From assembly GCA_030407085.1 (NCBI GenBank), contig CM059584.1, positions 109,429,001-109,493,000 of the forward strand: a DNA stretch of 64,000 bases. The letters run 5' to 3'. This document shows positions 36,192-47,900 of this stretch, piece after piece (the first letter of the stretch is position 1; each line of letters starts with the position of its first letter). The notes under the pieces were generated by a model. It worked only from the letters and a program-made list of their open reading frames with translations. It was not told the DNA's origin and did no database searches. The position numbers and the translations under genes were made by a program. The DNA is from Trichopria drosophilae (Eukaryota > Arthropoda > Insecta > Hymenoptera > Diapriidae).

Positions 36192-37150
36192 CCCTGCTTA
36201 AAAAAACGGATAGGAATGGACGCATATGGATAGAAATGTTATCGGAAATTCGATCATTCTATCCATTTCAATCCGTTTCTACCCAATATACTCATATTTA
36301 TCCGAAAATAACCGTAAAAAGTATTACAACTTAATCCAATTTTGTAAGAATCTATAAAAACCACTAAGTTCATCCATTTTCATCCGACCTAACGGATTAC
36401 ACATTCTTTCCACTTTCATCCGAAGACTCTGTCTTATCCGTTTCTGTCCACTAATCGTAAACAGATCCTATCCAATCTAATCCACTGTATCATCCAAAAC
36501 TGAAATGTGCAATTCTATCCATTTGTATCCTATCGATTGAACGCCATTCCTTTGCACTTTCATCCGAAGACTCTATCTTATCCGTTTCTGTCTACTAATC
36601 GTATACAGATCCTATCCAATCTAATCCACTGTACCGCTCGAAACTGAATTGTGCAATTCTATCCCATTGTATCCTATCGGTTGAACGCCAATCCTTTCCT
36701 CTTTCATCCGCAGACTCTATCTTATCCGGACGATAATGGATACAGTTATCATCAAGAGATCGGAAAGAAACGTATTCACTGGCAATGAGAGCGCCCGGAC
36801 GATAATAGATAGAGGTCTGTAATCACGAGATCGGAAAGAAACGTATTACATTTAATACGGACAATAAATGAAAAGAATTGGATAAAAAACGGATGGAACA
36901 TGATAAACTTGTACATGGTAGATTTCGGATAAATAAAGTATTAATTTGGCATACTCATCATTTGCGGATGGAACAGAATAGAACAGAATGGAACCGGATT
37001 GGAATTTTTCGTAAATCAGTTGGATGTAAACGTATTGTTTCTCTATCCAATATTCGGATAAAGAATGATTAAAATAATACGTTTAGAAAACAGGACGCAA
37101 GCGGATTGACTTGCAATCCTATCCGTTTCTATCCGTTTTTCTAAGCAGGG
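36192..37150. mobile_element. 959-bp MITE with 144-bp tandem repeats
   Basis: The ends are CCCTGCTTAAAAAAACGGAT (36192) and the complement of ATCCGTTTTTCTAAGCAGGG (ending 37150). TAT flanks both sides (36189-36191, 37151-37153), a possible 3-bp duplication. Two full copies of a 144-bp unit starting CATCCGAAGACTCT lie at 36417 and 36561, with a partial third at 36705. A second ~69-bp unit starts CGGACGATAAT (36727, 36796). GGATAGA/TCTATCC words are spread over the whole length in both orientations. There is no transposase. Confidence 0.85.
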
Positions 37151-37459
37151 TATCATGAGAAGGTTGTATTCAATCCGTCGTCATAGTTCAGGTATTCACT
37201 CCAAAGAACTCAAAAGGTAGTCGAACCCCACAATTTGCTTACCTATCAGCTAAACGAATCCGACTTCAAAATTGAAAAAAAATGGTTTCAATTATTTTAA
37301 AGAATTTTTTATAAACATGTATAAACATGAAAAATGTAGTGTCAATGTTTATAAACATCTCAACTTATTAATAGATACTATTCACAATAATTCGAACGAA
37401 ATAAAAAAATGTATTACCGCAAATGTGATTGTTTATATTCCACTTTCTTTAAATTTCGA

Positions 37460-37905
37460 AAAGTTGTTTACAAACAAACTTACGGCATGCTCATGGGCTC
37501 CCCGCTCTCTCCGCTTCTTGCTAAGATTGTCCTAGAATATGTATACTTTTTTGTAGAAATGTATCATTCTGAATGTATTTAATAATTTCGGTGAACGAAA
37601 CAATACACTAAAGTTTACTTCTGGAGAGTAGACAACAATATCAGAATCAATTATTAAAATGTAAAAAAATTAATTCAAGCCGATAGAACCCTCAAAATTG
37701 GATTGGTACCACAAACATGTACGGTCAGGTAGTTATATACATTATCGCTAGCACTTCCTCTTCCATATAAAATCGGAATGATCTACGGTTTAATTGATCG
37801 TACAATAAAACTCTCATGAATAGAATTTCATGAAAAAAAATTTAAATTAATTTTAAAAACTCTTTAATAAAACGGTTAACCTCCACAATTATTCGAACAA
37901 TTTTT
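37460..37905 (+). pseudogene. Penelope-like element reverse transcriptase relic
   Basis: Translating across frames shows Penelope-like RT landmarks in the correct order. VYKQTYGMLMGSPLSPLLAK (37466-37525) corresponds to the conserved GxPMGSPLSP block. YFWRVDNN (37616-37639), in the same frame, corresponds to the YVDD catalytic block and has lost both aspartates as a DD pair. LDWYHKHVRSGSY (from 37698) corresponds to the DWYRKPTxSGR block. KIGMIYGLIDRTIKLS (from 37769) corresponds to the following conserved segment. At least two frameshifts and several stops separate these parts. PPQLFEQFLKK (about 37880-37912) may continue it. No GIY-YIG endonuclease was recognised. The copy is dead and old. 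Confidence 0.8.
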
Positions 37906-40012
37906 GAAAAAATCCTAAACTTTTTACGCTCCTCAAATTATAAGTCTGTAGAAAATTACCTATAATGAAAACCGTGATTCAGAATATCTGAAATCAGATA
38001 ATTTAAAATAGCCGTAACTTTGTAAGAAAAAATTGTAGGTGATAGGATAAAAGCTTATGTTGAAAAATAAGAATAGTACTAAAAGATGCAAATATGAAAC
38101 AGAAGTAGAACAAAAATTGTTGTATCTTGTACGTAACCTCAAACATAACAAAAAAAGGATTTTCCGAGTACATAACCTCAAATATCTCAAATTGTGTGAC
38201 GAATTGAGCTAATATTACAATAAATCCTGACATACTGGAGTGATTTCAATCAGATTCGTTTCCAGAGCAAAAAAGTAGCAGAATTATTTATCCACCCATT
38301 CTTGAAACTGTTTGTGATACGAAACTAATTTAATAGGATAAAGTAACATAATAAAATAATTTTCTGTTGATAATTCACATCCACAAGCTTTCGCTCAATT
38401 ACCGATATTTCCATACAAACAAATCTTAGGTCAACTAATGCACAACGCTTGGTGCCTATCAATGTGAAATATGTATGTACTAAACTACGCCATTATAATC
38501 CCTGGGTATATTTACATGTAAACAGTGTAGTGTTCGCATGCATGCACGATAGGTATATCTTCAGACCATGCATATATACCGAGTGGTGTAGTCATATGGC
38601 TTGCGAACGCTAATGCAAAAAATGGAGACCTGAGTCTATATTCCTTGTGCCGTATAGCAATATGCCAGTAGCCAATGTAGGTAAAGTTATTGCTCCATAT
38701 TCCACTCCAGTGATAATGTTGTCTTTCCATCAACATTAAATATGGAATTCACTGCCATTGTTAAATAGTTATTTTCGTATCAGGAATGAAAAGTACAAGT
38801 TTACGCCCGCAGGCAATCCTCGCCCCCGTGAGATCGTGAAACCTGACTGGGGGAGTAGACGAATGGTATGAGGGAATCCATGTTTGAGATGATACAAATG
38901 TCTTCAGTTTCCAATAGCAGTGTGAATGTATATCTATACTATTCTAGATATAACCTAAAAATGTATCGCTTGTATAAAAAATGGATGTAGTAAACGAAAA
39001 AGAATTGAAAGTATTATAACGAACTGAAAAACATTCTTGTTTATACGCGTAATTTCAGCTACTTGTATTTTGTAAAGACATTGTTCAGTTGTGTTTTTTT
39101 TTAATTAATTTTTTTACGCTTTTGTTTATACAACAGTAAACTATTTCCACACATTATGATTCCAAAATAATTACCCTACAACAACCAGAAAAAACAACCC
39201 CTAAACGTTAAACTTTTGAAACCACAAGCAGGAGAGGTTATGTTAGCTTATAGACTACAGTTCTAGGCCCGATCTTGTATCGACAATGTATTTTTGATTT
39301 CAAGTGCGCCGTAATATGGAAATATGCCAAATTAGTATCGTTCATATGCCAGCCTTCTAGGGGAATTAGTTTGGATGTTATAACTTAAGTTAGAAGTGGA
39401 ATTTTTCGACGAGAGAGTATCCAAAAAATGCTCGCAATTTACCCCACTTCACCTACACCCTTTGACATTTCTAGCCTTACTTGTAACCACGTGGATTAAA
39501 TTAATGTTTGTTATTAGATTGTGTCACAAGCGACAAAATACTAAATTTTACATTTTTTGGGCGGAGCAAATTAAAAGCATTTTTTGGGCACTCTCTCACA
39601 AAAAACTTCCATTTCTAACTGAAGTTATGACTTCCGGAGGTTTTCCTGGCGGATTGGCTTCATAGGAATCAAATTAGCTAAAACGTCATAAATGCAGACA
39701 TTTTTACGGTCTCCATTACGTTTCAGGTTATCAAACACAAAAATATCTTATTACGATAGATGAATGTAATGTCTCAAATTTTTATCGCACTTTACATCGA
39801 AGACAGATAATGGACATTTTCGAAGTGTCTAATATCTTAAAATAAGACGTTTAGGTTACGTGAGTTGATTAGATAGAGTTGGTAATTCTGAACCGTTATT
39901 GTCCCTATGCGTTTAACGCATAATTAACGTTTAACTAATGCTGTGAATTTGTCTACTATTGGCGTTCGATGATTGTTAAAATCGGTAATGTGAATTGGGT
40001 TTCCCAATTATG
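37906..40012. other. noncoding AT-rich stretch
   Basis: Nothing recognised except an isolated TTTACGCCCGC at 38801. Confidence 0.5.
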
Positions 40013-40032
40013 CATCCAACATCAGATTTAAA

Positions 40033-40754
40033 AAATGCTGACTAAAATTAACTACTTTTATTCTTTATCACCTACATTCAAATTTTATCGTCACATCAAC
40101 CATCGTATCTGTTCGCTAACTTCCTACCAGTTTCCCCATCATTGCGTACTTTTCCATAATTCATTTTGGATATCAACGATTTCCTTGTGGAACTCCCTTC
40201 ACGACGCAATTAGGCAATTTACCGCACAAACGGCCTTCAAAAACGCGCTGAATAATTACCTGCGGAGAAATTATAATTTAGTGACAAATCGTTAAACTGT
40301 ATTGTACTATAAACTGTATTTCAAATGTTTTCCCTTGTCGTTTGCTAGTGCGGTATTAAATAATTAGAGTAGTGGTACTTGTAACTTTTTTTTTATAGTA
40401 TCTTTGTTGTTTTTATCTTTAATTTTTTATTCATGTTGTCATATATGTAATAACTATGATTAGGTAATTGCGTCGCGTTTTTAATGTAAAAAGTCAACTA
40501 TTTTAAAATGTCAATTCTACCATTTAGAGAGAGAACTATAGGTAAGTAAGTGTAGGTTAATGAGTTTGTAAATTAGCGGATAAGTGTGTATTTTTGTATG
40601 TTGGTATATCTTTTATATTTGTATTTTTATCTCTAATTTTGTATTATTGTAAAAATTTTGTATGGTGTATTGTACTAATGTATTGGTATTCTTTTGCACA
40701 CGGTCTGTCGGACCAGTGCATAAATAAATGTTATCAATCAATCAATCAATTAAA
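40033..40754 (+). mobile_element. 3' end of a second LINE with (ATCA)n tail
   Basis: A frame at 40035-40295 matches the extreme C-terminus of CR1/jockey-like LINE ORF2 proteins: SF, ISLWNSLHDAIRQ, then AFKNALNNYLRR and a stop after 86 residues. A 3' UTR of about 450 bp follows, ending in TAAATAAATG and an ATCA microsatellite tail (40733-40750). Imperfect flanking repeats beginning CATCCA and ending AGATTTAAA (40013-40032, 40755-40772) may be a decayed target-site duplication. It lies on the opposite strand to the LINE at 28546, and its tail differs, so it is a different family. Confidence 0.75.
40035..40295 (+). pseudogene. C-terminal fragment of LINE ORF2 protein
   Basis: The 86 codons are open to a natural-looking stop. 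The pattern of aromatic and basic residues followed by LWNSLHDAIR and FKNALNNYLRRNY is the characteristic last part of CR1/jockey-clade reverse transcriptase polyproteins. No RT catalytic motif is included because the copy is 5'-truncated. Confidence 0.7.
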
Positions 40755-40772
40755 CATCCATAAAGATTTAAA

Positions 40773-41679
40773 CTCGAACCGCGTAAAGAATGTTTGGTAT
40801 TAAAAAAAAAGTAGTAAAATGAGCTATTTGCATAAATATTCGGTTTAACGATCTCTTTAACTAACTCTTTCAGTTTTAACCAATTAGGTATCATTGGTCT
40901 AATATTTCAATTTTTCCGAGTGAGTTTTTACTAATTACTCCGTCATCATGGATATGCTATTTTGAAAATCAAAACGGTTAAACGGATGGTTATAATGTTA
41001 TTCAACTTTGTGTACATATATTCTTATTATTTCAGTTTATCTTTTATATTTAGATTTTAAACGTAGTAATAATGCATTAATGAAAAATAGATCCTTAGGT
41101 TACAATGCGTCATCCCTATAAGTTGGTTCAGTACGAAATCTGATAATTACTGAGTAAATTACGTACACAAAAAAAAGTAATTAATGGAACCATTTCACAA
41201 AAGTAAAACGGAATTACAAAAATAGTTAAAACTATTTTGGTGCCACAGGAAAAAAGTCTTAAAATTTTTACATCTCCAGTTAAGAACTGTAAAAAGCTGA
41301 ATTTCATTTTAAAATTGAGCTAATTTTCTTAAATTAATTCAATATTTGCGCTTAAAATCTTGTTTTAAGTTTTTGAAACTTACTTGTAGTCAATTTTAAG
41401 GTTCGAAATAAGAATTCTCAAAATGATAAACACGACCATGCCATTCTTCCGTTTACTAGTTCCAAATACTTAAATATTCATCATCTTTTAACAAATAAGT
41501 TTTACACTCGAATATTCGCTTTAAATATACCTGAGTAGTAAAATAGACGTCATAAGATTGATTATTAGACAAATAAGAATGAAATCGAATTTAAAATCAA
41601 CATTTTTAATTTTTTCTGACAATATTGCATTGAATTGGAATAATTTAATTAAAAATGTCTCCCTCTTCTATTTCTATAC
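40773..41679. other. noncoding AT-rich stretch
   Basis: The segment 41260-41400 is rich in CTTAAAATTTT and inverted variants. No gene was seen. Confidence 0.4.
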
Positions 41680-41757
41680 TTTTAGAATAGCAGAATGGTT
41701 AAGGCATTAGCATAAATACTAAGCGAGAGACACGGGTTCGATCCCCTGCCGGGGCAA
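41680..41757 (+). mobile_element. tRNA-like sequence, probably a SINE head or tRNA pseudogene
   Basis: An A-box-like TGGTTAAGGCATTAGC (41696-41711) and a B-box GGGTTCGATCCCC (41733-41746) are spaced as in a tRNA. The 3' acceptor strand CCGGGGC (41749-41755) has no partner because the 5' side reads about TTTTAGA, and the anticodon stem does not form with a 7-base loop. It is therefore not an intact tRNA gene. AT-rich sequence follows directly. Confidence 0.6.
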
Positions 41758-42888
41758 TATTTTTTCATATTTGATCATAAGATATTCTTATATATAAACT
41801 TATAATGCATATATATAATAAAAAGATTAAATTTATTTAAAAATAAACAGAGATACAATAATTATCCAAATTTTTAATCCGGTGGTAAAGTTCCGTCTGA
41901 GAGATTATTATATAGATATCTAGCAAAATTAATCGAAATTACATTAATTCGACTTCCGAATTGGACGAAATCACAAAGCCCTAACTTGATTAACGTCGAA
42001 TCAACTTCACTTTCAAGTAAGTGGGGAATAAAAACACGATAAATTTCAAGTCGAAATTCGATAATGGAAAACATTTCGACTAATAAGTCATTTTGGGAAT
42101 GGACCGACGAGAAGTCGAATATTAGTAATATTTTGATAAATGCCACCTAATTTCGACCAATTTTTAACTTAATTTCTCCCATGTTGTTTGTTTTGAATAA
42201 TGCATAATTTCTAGACTCATGAACGTAAAAAGTTGTGAGTTATTTATTATTGAAATAATGTAACTGTTAAGAAATATCCGTCATTGGCTTCCTATAATGC
42301 GAAGCAGATTGGATGCATCTAATTGTTACTGCACAACACTCGGAGGAATGCAATTCCCAAGTAACATCCAAGAAAAAAAATTTGCATATTTCAGAAGGGA
42401 CATTTAACATTAGAATATTACATGTAGACACTCATGCAGCGAGGGTGCAGGGATCAGTCAGTCAGGTGTCTACAGCAATGGTATCTGATGTACCAAATGG
42501 AAATCCGTTTCTCTAGTGAGAGTAGGGGAAAGACATAAGTGTCGTGACCGCCCCTGGCGGCTGAGTGCATAACATGTCCTTCGCTTGTAATTTTAAGCTA
42601 TCACGGATTATCGTCAAAGAAGTTGAATAGAGGTTATTATTTACCAACTTAGGGCATTTCAACTGACACTTTAACCTATAAAGTTTTGTTTTTATCAGAA
42701 TGTCTTTTATTCCTGTCAAGCTCAAACACAATATCTTTCACTGCTTACATGATAGACATTATATTTTAACATTGAAGGTTAGTGTCAAAATTTGGTAAAT
42801 ATATACTATCAAATATACCTCAAATAAATTTGCCTATGAGAACATTTTTAAAGGCATAATTTGTTCGCAATAACCTATGAAACATATC
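41758..42888. other. noncoding stretch, partly rich in GTCGAA/TTCGAC
   Basis: The segment 41925-42160 repeats TTCGAC, GTCGAAT and related words in both orientations, with AATCGAAATTACATTAATTC near its start. The frame at 42313-42516 (67 residues) is unrecognised. Confidence 0.4.
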
Positions 42889-43572
42889 TTAACCCATTAA
42901 GGCCTAAACGGACATTTTTCGGACAACTTTTGCAGCATAGTACAGTCTCTTAAAAAAAATCGGGGGAAAGGGTTTTTATGCAGAATTTCATCCTCTTTTC
43001 GATGGTGTTCTTATTTTTTTGATTTAATGAAAGCCTGAATTGTCATAAACAATTTATTGCAAGAAAACACTAGATGTACGGCAAAAAATGCACTTTAAAA
43101 GCGCGCTGATCCCCGGGAAGTAAATTTTTTACGTCCATGGACCAAAAACTATGAGATCCATGTATTTTTAAGCCGATTTGCAGATGGCGCTGTCCACAGC
43201 AGCGTTAATTAAGTTGCAAAATTATCGGGATTCTGCTTAGTCCTCGAATTAAAAAACACATCCATCGAAACGAGACGTAAACGTTTTCTTGTGGGTTTTC
43301 TGGATCGCTGATCACTAATCAAAACTTAATTTTGCAAAATTAAATTGTTTCAACGTTTTGTTTATTGTAATATTGTTTAAACAATCGATTTTCACGAAAT
43401 ATAACAATTCAGGCTTTCATTAAATTAAAAAAAAATAAGAACACCATCGAAAAGGGGAAAAAATTCTGCATAAACAACCTTTTCCCCGATCTTTTTAGTC
43501 AACTTTAAGAGACTGTAGTATGTTGCTGAAAAAGTTGTCTGAAAAATGTCCGTTTGGGCCTTAAAGGGTTAA
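42889..43572. mobile_element. piggyBac-like foldback MITE, 684 bp
   Basis: TTAA flanks both ends. The terminal repeats are CCCATTAAGGCCTAAACGGA (42893) and the complement of CCGTTTGGGCCTTAAAGGG (ending 43568). The arms extend about 160-180 bp inward (AACACCATCGAAAA at 43439 pairs with TTTTCGATGGTGTT at 42997). The CCC start and TTAA duplication are diagnostic of piggyBac-type insertion. The centre contains GGATCGCTGATCACTAATC (43302), a dispersed-motif relative, and GCAGATGGCGCTGTCC (43180). Confidence 0.85.
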
Positions 43573-44059
43573 AGGCATTTTCCTTTATATCACATAATTT
43601 AGGTTGTAATTTGGTTATTTTTTACCAAAATAGAGAACTTTGACTGTGGTTTAGGATAGAATTGCTGCTCTGTTTTAAAGATCTAAAATTTTGATGATAT
43701 CTTTGACGGATTGAAGGATATACTTTAGACTTCTTCAAGATGTACTTTTGCGTATTGAGTAGTTAGATTTTACAACCCTAACTTTATATTGAACTTCCAC
43801 CAACCTGTTTTCACATTGTAAACAGCAAGTTCTTAAATGCGATTTTTAAAAAGTTTGAACATTGGAGGTTGGAAATTTATTTTTTGGGTTTCTGAGTAGT
43901 GTAAATCGATACACTCCAACTTAAAGATGAACGTATCAACAATACATTGTTCAAAGATGATGATCAAAATTGTGATTTTTAGACTAAATGGGGATACCGA
44001 AATAAATTTGGTTCATCTCCTTTGTTGTTTGTTGGGTTATTAAATTAACATCCGCAACT

Positions 44060-44960
44060 CAGATTGACCAAACATGCTTTAAGTGACGACCGGCACGCCG
44101 GAAGCTGACAATTGTGAGTATATACATCATTTAGAACTAAGTTGTAGTAATAGAACAAGTAATATATTAATGCAACTTGTAGCAAATATATCCAGGTGTT
44201 AGGATAGTAGACCGTACGGGTTTTCTTTTGTTCCATTACGCATTTCACCCCAAGTGTTTGTCGCCTTACTTTTTTGGGGTTTGGGTGCACTTCGTGTGCG
44301 TAAGCGTATGTGTATGGAGGGTATCCCCAGCATTATTCGCAAATTAAGTATGATTTTGAAGCAAGAAATGGCGACGCATGCGCCTACCAAATGTCGACCG
44401 ACTAGCAGGAGGGCAAACGTATATGCTAGTAGAACGGTGCTAGCTCCAGAAGCGGATAGCTCTCTTCAGACGTCAAGGATACTATTCCCCTTTGATATTT
44501 GAGCGGTGCATTCAGAAAAGTTAGTCTCGTCGCTCCTCCTATTGCTCCCATTTAGCTCATTTTCGCAACCGACGGGAAAAAGTGAAAATGGCAAACGCGA
44601 ATGCGTTCTCAGTGTCGTTTCGTCGCAAGTCGGGGAGACGGTCTTGGTTGTATTATTGATTCTAACCAGCGTTCCCTAGTATAATTTCCAACCGTCTCGT
44701 TTGTGAAAAAAAAAACCAACCGAACGAACCGTAGTGACTCGAACACTAAACAAACATTATTAAAATGTTCGCTCCTCTCGAATACAACGTTTCGAATACA
44801 TCTGCGATGGTTGTATGCCCGAAGTATCACGGAGATTCACGAACTTTCAATCGGCACGTGCTTGTATTTATCCCTGGATACAGATTTCTCATCAGCTGTG
44901 ATGTCACATTGCCGACGTCGACTTTGGCATTGATAGAGCCCAAAGGGTTTTGACGATCAC
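44060..44960 (+). other. GC-richer block, possible promoter/first exon
   Basis: This block has more CpG and higher GC than its surroundings. It includes TTCTCAGTGTCGTTTCGTCG (44607), which resembles an arthropod initiator, and CT-rich leader-like sequence. The only ATG frame with good context is at 44765-44953 (62 residues, MFAPLEYNVSNTS...), which matches no family I know. It could equally be a GC-rich decayed element. Confidence 0.25.
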
Positions 44961-47900
44961 GAGATATGGGAATATCTCGCAGCTTCACAGTGTAAAGTAA
45001 ATATCTAATGTTTATATTAACATTTCATGTAATTTACTAAGTTTTTTATGTAGCCTTTATACAACATTTTGGACAGCTTCACTGTACGTCAATATTTTTC
45101 TTGGCCTCCAGGCTGTATTTCGGTATCATATTAATTTCGTACGCGAATTTCAGCAAAATTGTTACATTTTCAATACAGTACAATGTAGGGGTTAATTTCA
45201 TTTCGAAATTCGCTTACTAAGACTTCACATTTTTCTTGGAGACATATTTCGTTTTGGTTGATATTTTGACTTAAAGTAACATCTTTGGAATAACATTTTT
45301 GTCTTCTTGTAATGTACACTACCATGCAAAGTTTCTGGACCGTGCTTCAAACTTTTTTAATTAATAATAACTTCTGAAGGTTCACTATTTTTGTAAACAA
45401 CATTAAATACAACATTGCAGCATTTTCGTTATTGTCATGCATGTAACTAACGGTTTATAAATTTTGGTTGGTTAATGAATTTTGTTCCTTCTGTCATTTA
45501 TAATAAAACATTCTTACAAGGATTTTTAATATTTTTGTAATGAAGAGAACCCTTGGAATTTTTTAGATGAATATCTAATTCTGTTTTAGAAATACTAATA
45601 GAAACAATAGCTCGATTAGTAAACTAGATGTTAGCAAAGCTATATGAAGAATAAATTTTTTATGAGATCAAAGTACAAATTTAGAGCATAGATTTATTTC
45701 AAATTTGTAAAATTATGGGATTTGCGATATCTTGAACGTTAATCGTAGGTTAGTAGACATTTGATAATAAATATTTTTATTTCGTTGCCTTATATTTCCT
45801 AAATAGCAAATCTTACTATTCTATGATTCCGCTATTGAAATTCTAATTTGAATTTTTAAGAAATAAACATTAAATTACATTATAAAAAAACTGTATCATT
45901 GCCTTTAAAAAATTATTTAAATGATTAAATTTCTCAACAATCTTTATACTTAGATGTTCCACCAATATTTAATTTACTTATACTCTCTAAATAAAACATT
46001 TACGGGATGCATTTCATGTACTTCAATACAATTAAATTTGTATTTTATTTTGATAACTATAAAAGACTCAATTATTTTTGAAAAATTGAATGAATTGCTG
46101 ACATATTTCATTTTGTACTAAGGTTTTACTTTTTGAAAATATTTTAGTTGTTCTGGTTGTTACATTTCTAAATATGGATGTGATAACCACATAAAATAGT
46201 AAAATTCAATAATGTAATTTAAAATAAAATAAATTAAATTAAACAATAATGATAGATGTTATATTAAATTATAATTCTTGAAATGAAATAGTTTTTATAA
46301 TTAAGAAATACTTTCCGCGTTAAATATAGAAAATAAATTTAAATTAAAACGGATCACCGGTAGGTAATTAAAATTAAATATGAGGAATATCTAAAGAAGA
46401 TTCTAAACTCAAGAATTGAATTTTTCCGATCAAGAACGAAAAAACGCGACCTTTTGCTCTCTTCTTTCCCGATACGAAAAATATCATCAAATATACGTAT
46501 GTGGAAATTATTTTCTACAAATGTGAAGGTTGCTGGAATGAACCAAAGGCGAGATAAAATGCTTTCACCCTTGTCTACAGAAGTATTCTTTTCGATGATA
46601 ATGTACACAAATATGTTAGGTTACCATATGATAATTAAACTGCTGAACAAATATATATTTAAGCTTTCAATTTAGTGTACCAATTTAAATTTATTTTAAA
46701 ATTCTCGTAACCTTTCGAAATTATTAACCAGTTATATTTACATAGATTAATTATAATAGTACGTTATGTTACTAATGCAAATGTGAATTATCTGAGGTGA
46801 AGAAATTTGTTAATACGAATCGAAGTCGAATTGGGCAATCGCATCTGAACAGAAATTATAATATACTGACTAAATCAAGCATTGTATAATATATACTTAA
46901 TTCCAATTTAACAAACTTATCAGTACACATTATGATTAAAGTTTATGTCGTGATGCTGCATAGAATAAACCGTTTCCTAATTGGTAAAAAATAACAGAAC
47001 ATGGAGTTACAAAAGTATTTTTTAACGCAATGTTTATGGTTTCATCTGAAATAAAAATGAATTGCATGTAAATAAGCTAAACTTATAAGAAATTTGTCAA
47101 ATAATAGTATATATATACTCACCATTAAATCGAAACCAAAAGTTTGAAAAGTTTTCCTGCAAACATAACCTCATTTTAAGTATCCTAACATACAACGACT
47201 AACAACAAGGTTATAACAACTACCTCATTCAAATAAAAGAACATTTTTAAATAATATGGAAATTAAATATGTTGATATGACATCAATATTGTGTATAAAT
47301 TTATAATTCTGATTGCAGCAACTCCGCTCGTTTTTTTGCGGAATGAGAAAAATCGCCATTTTTCTGATAAAAATTAGCAGATTTTATTGTAATTTCTGCT
47401 ACCTGAATAAAAAAAGCTTCGAAGAACTTATAGTAATTGTTATCACAAAAAATTATTCTTATTCTGTAAGTTTGGCCCAAAATTAGTATCTGAAATAGTA
47501 AAACTTCCAAGAAAATTGTTCTATCCGTCATTTTTCTACAATATTATATGAATCGAAATTTTCAGGCGATTTTTATCTCTTATTTTATATGTCAGGACGG
47601 AATTGTTAACAACACGAAAAATGCTTGAAAATATTAAAATATATTTTATCCAAAATCGTGGCTTATTTCTTGATATTTTTTTTATATTTTTGGATTGTTT
47701 GTTTGGTCGATCTATCATTAAATTATATTTCAATAATGTATTCAATCATTTTTAGCGCACATTTTTCTAAAACTTCCGATCAAAAATGCAGAGAGTAGGA
47801 GCTAACTCCCAATATGTCATTCGAATTTACAAATTCAAAATGGTAAATTCAATACGGTGGACAAAAATTGAAAAATGAACTGGATTAGCAAAATATGTTA

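Noticed and set aside
41680..41757. Functional tRNA gene
   Set aside because: Acceptor stem unpaired on the 5' side and no proper anticodon stem-loop; better as a SINE head or pseudogene.
44254..44502. 82-residue frame in the GC-richer block
   Set aside because: It starts at GTG, not ATG, and no family resemblance is seen.
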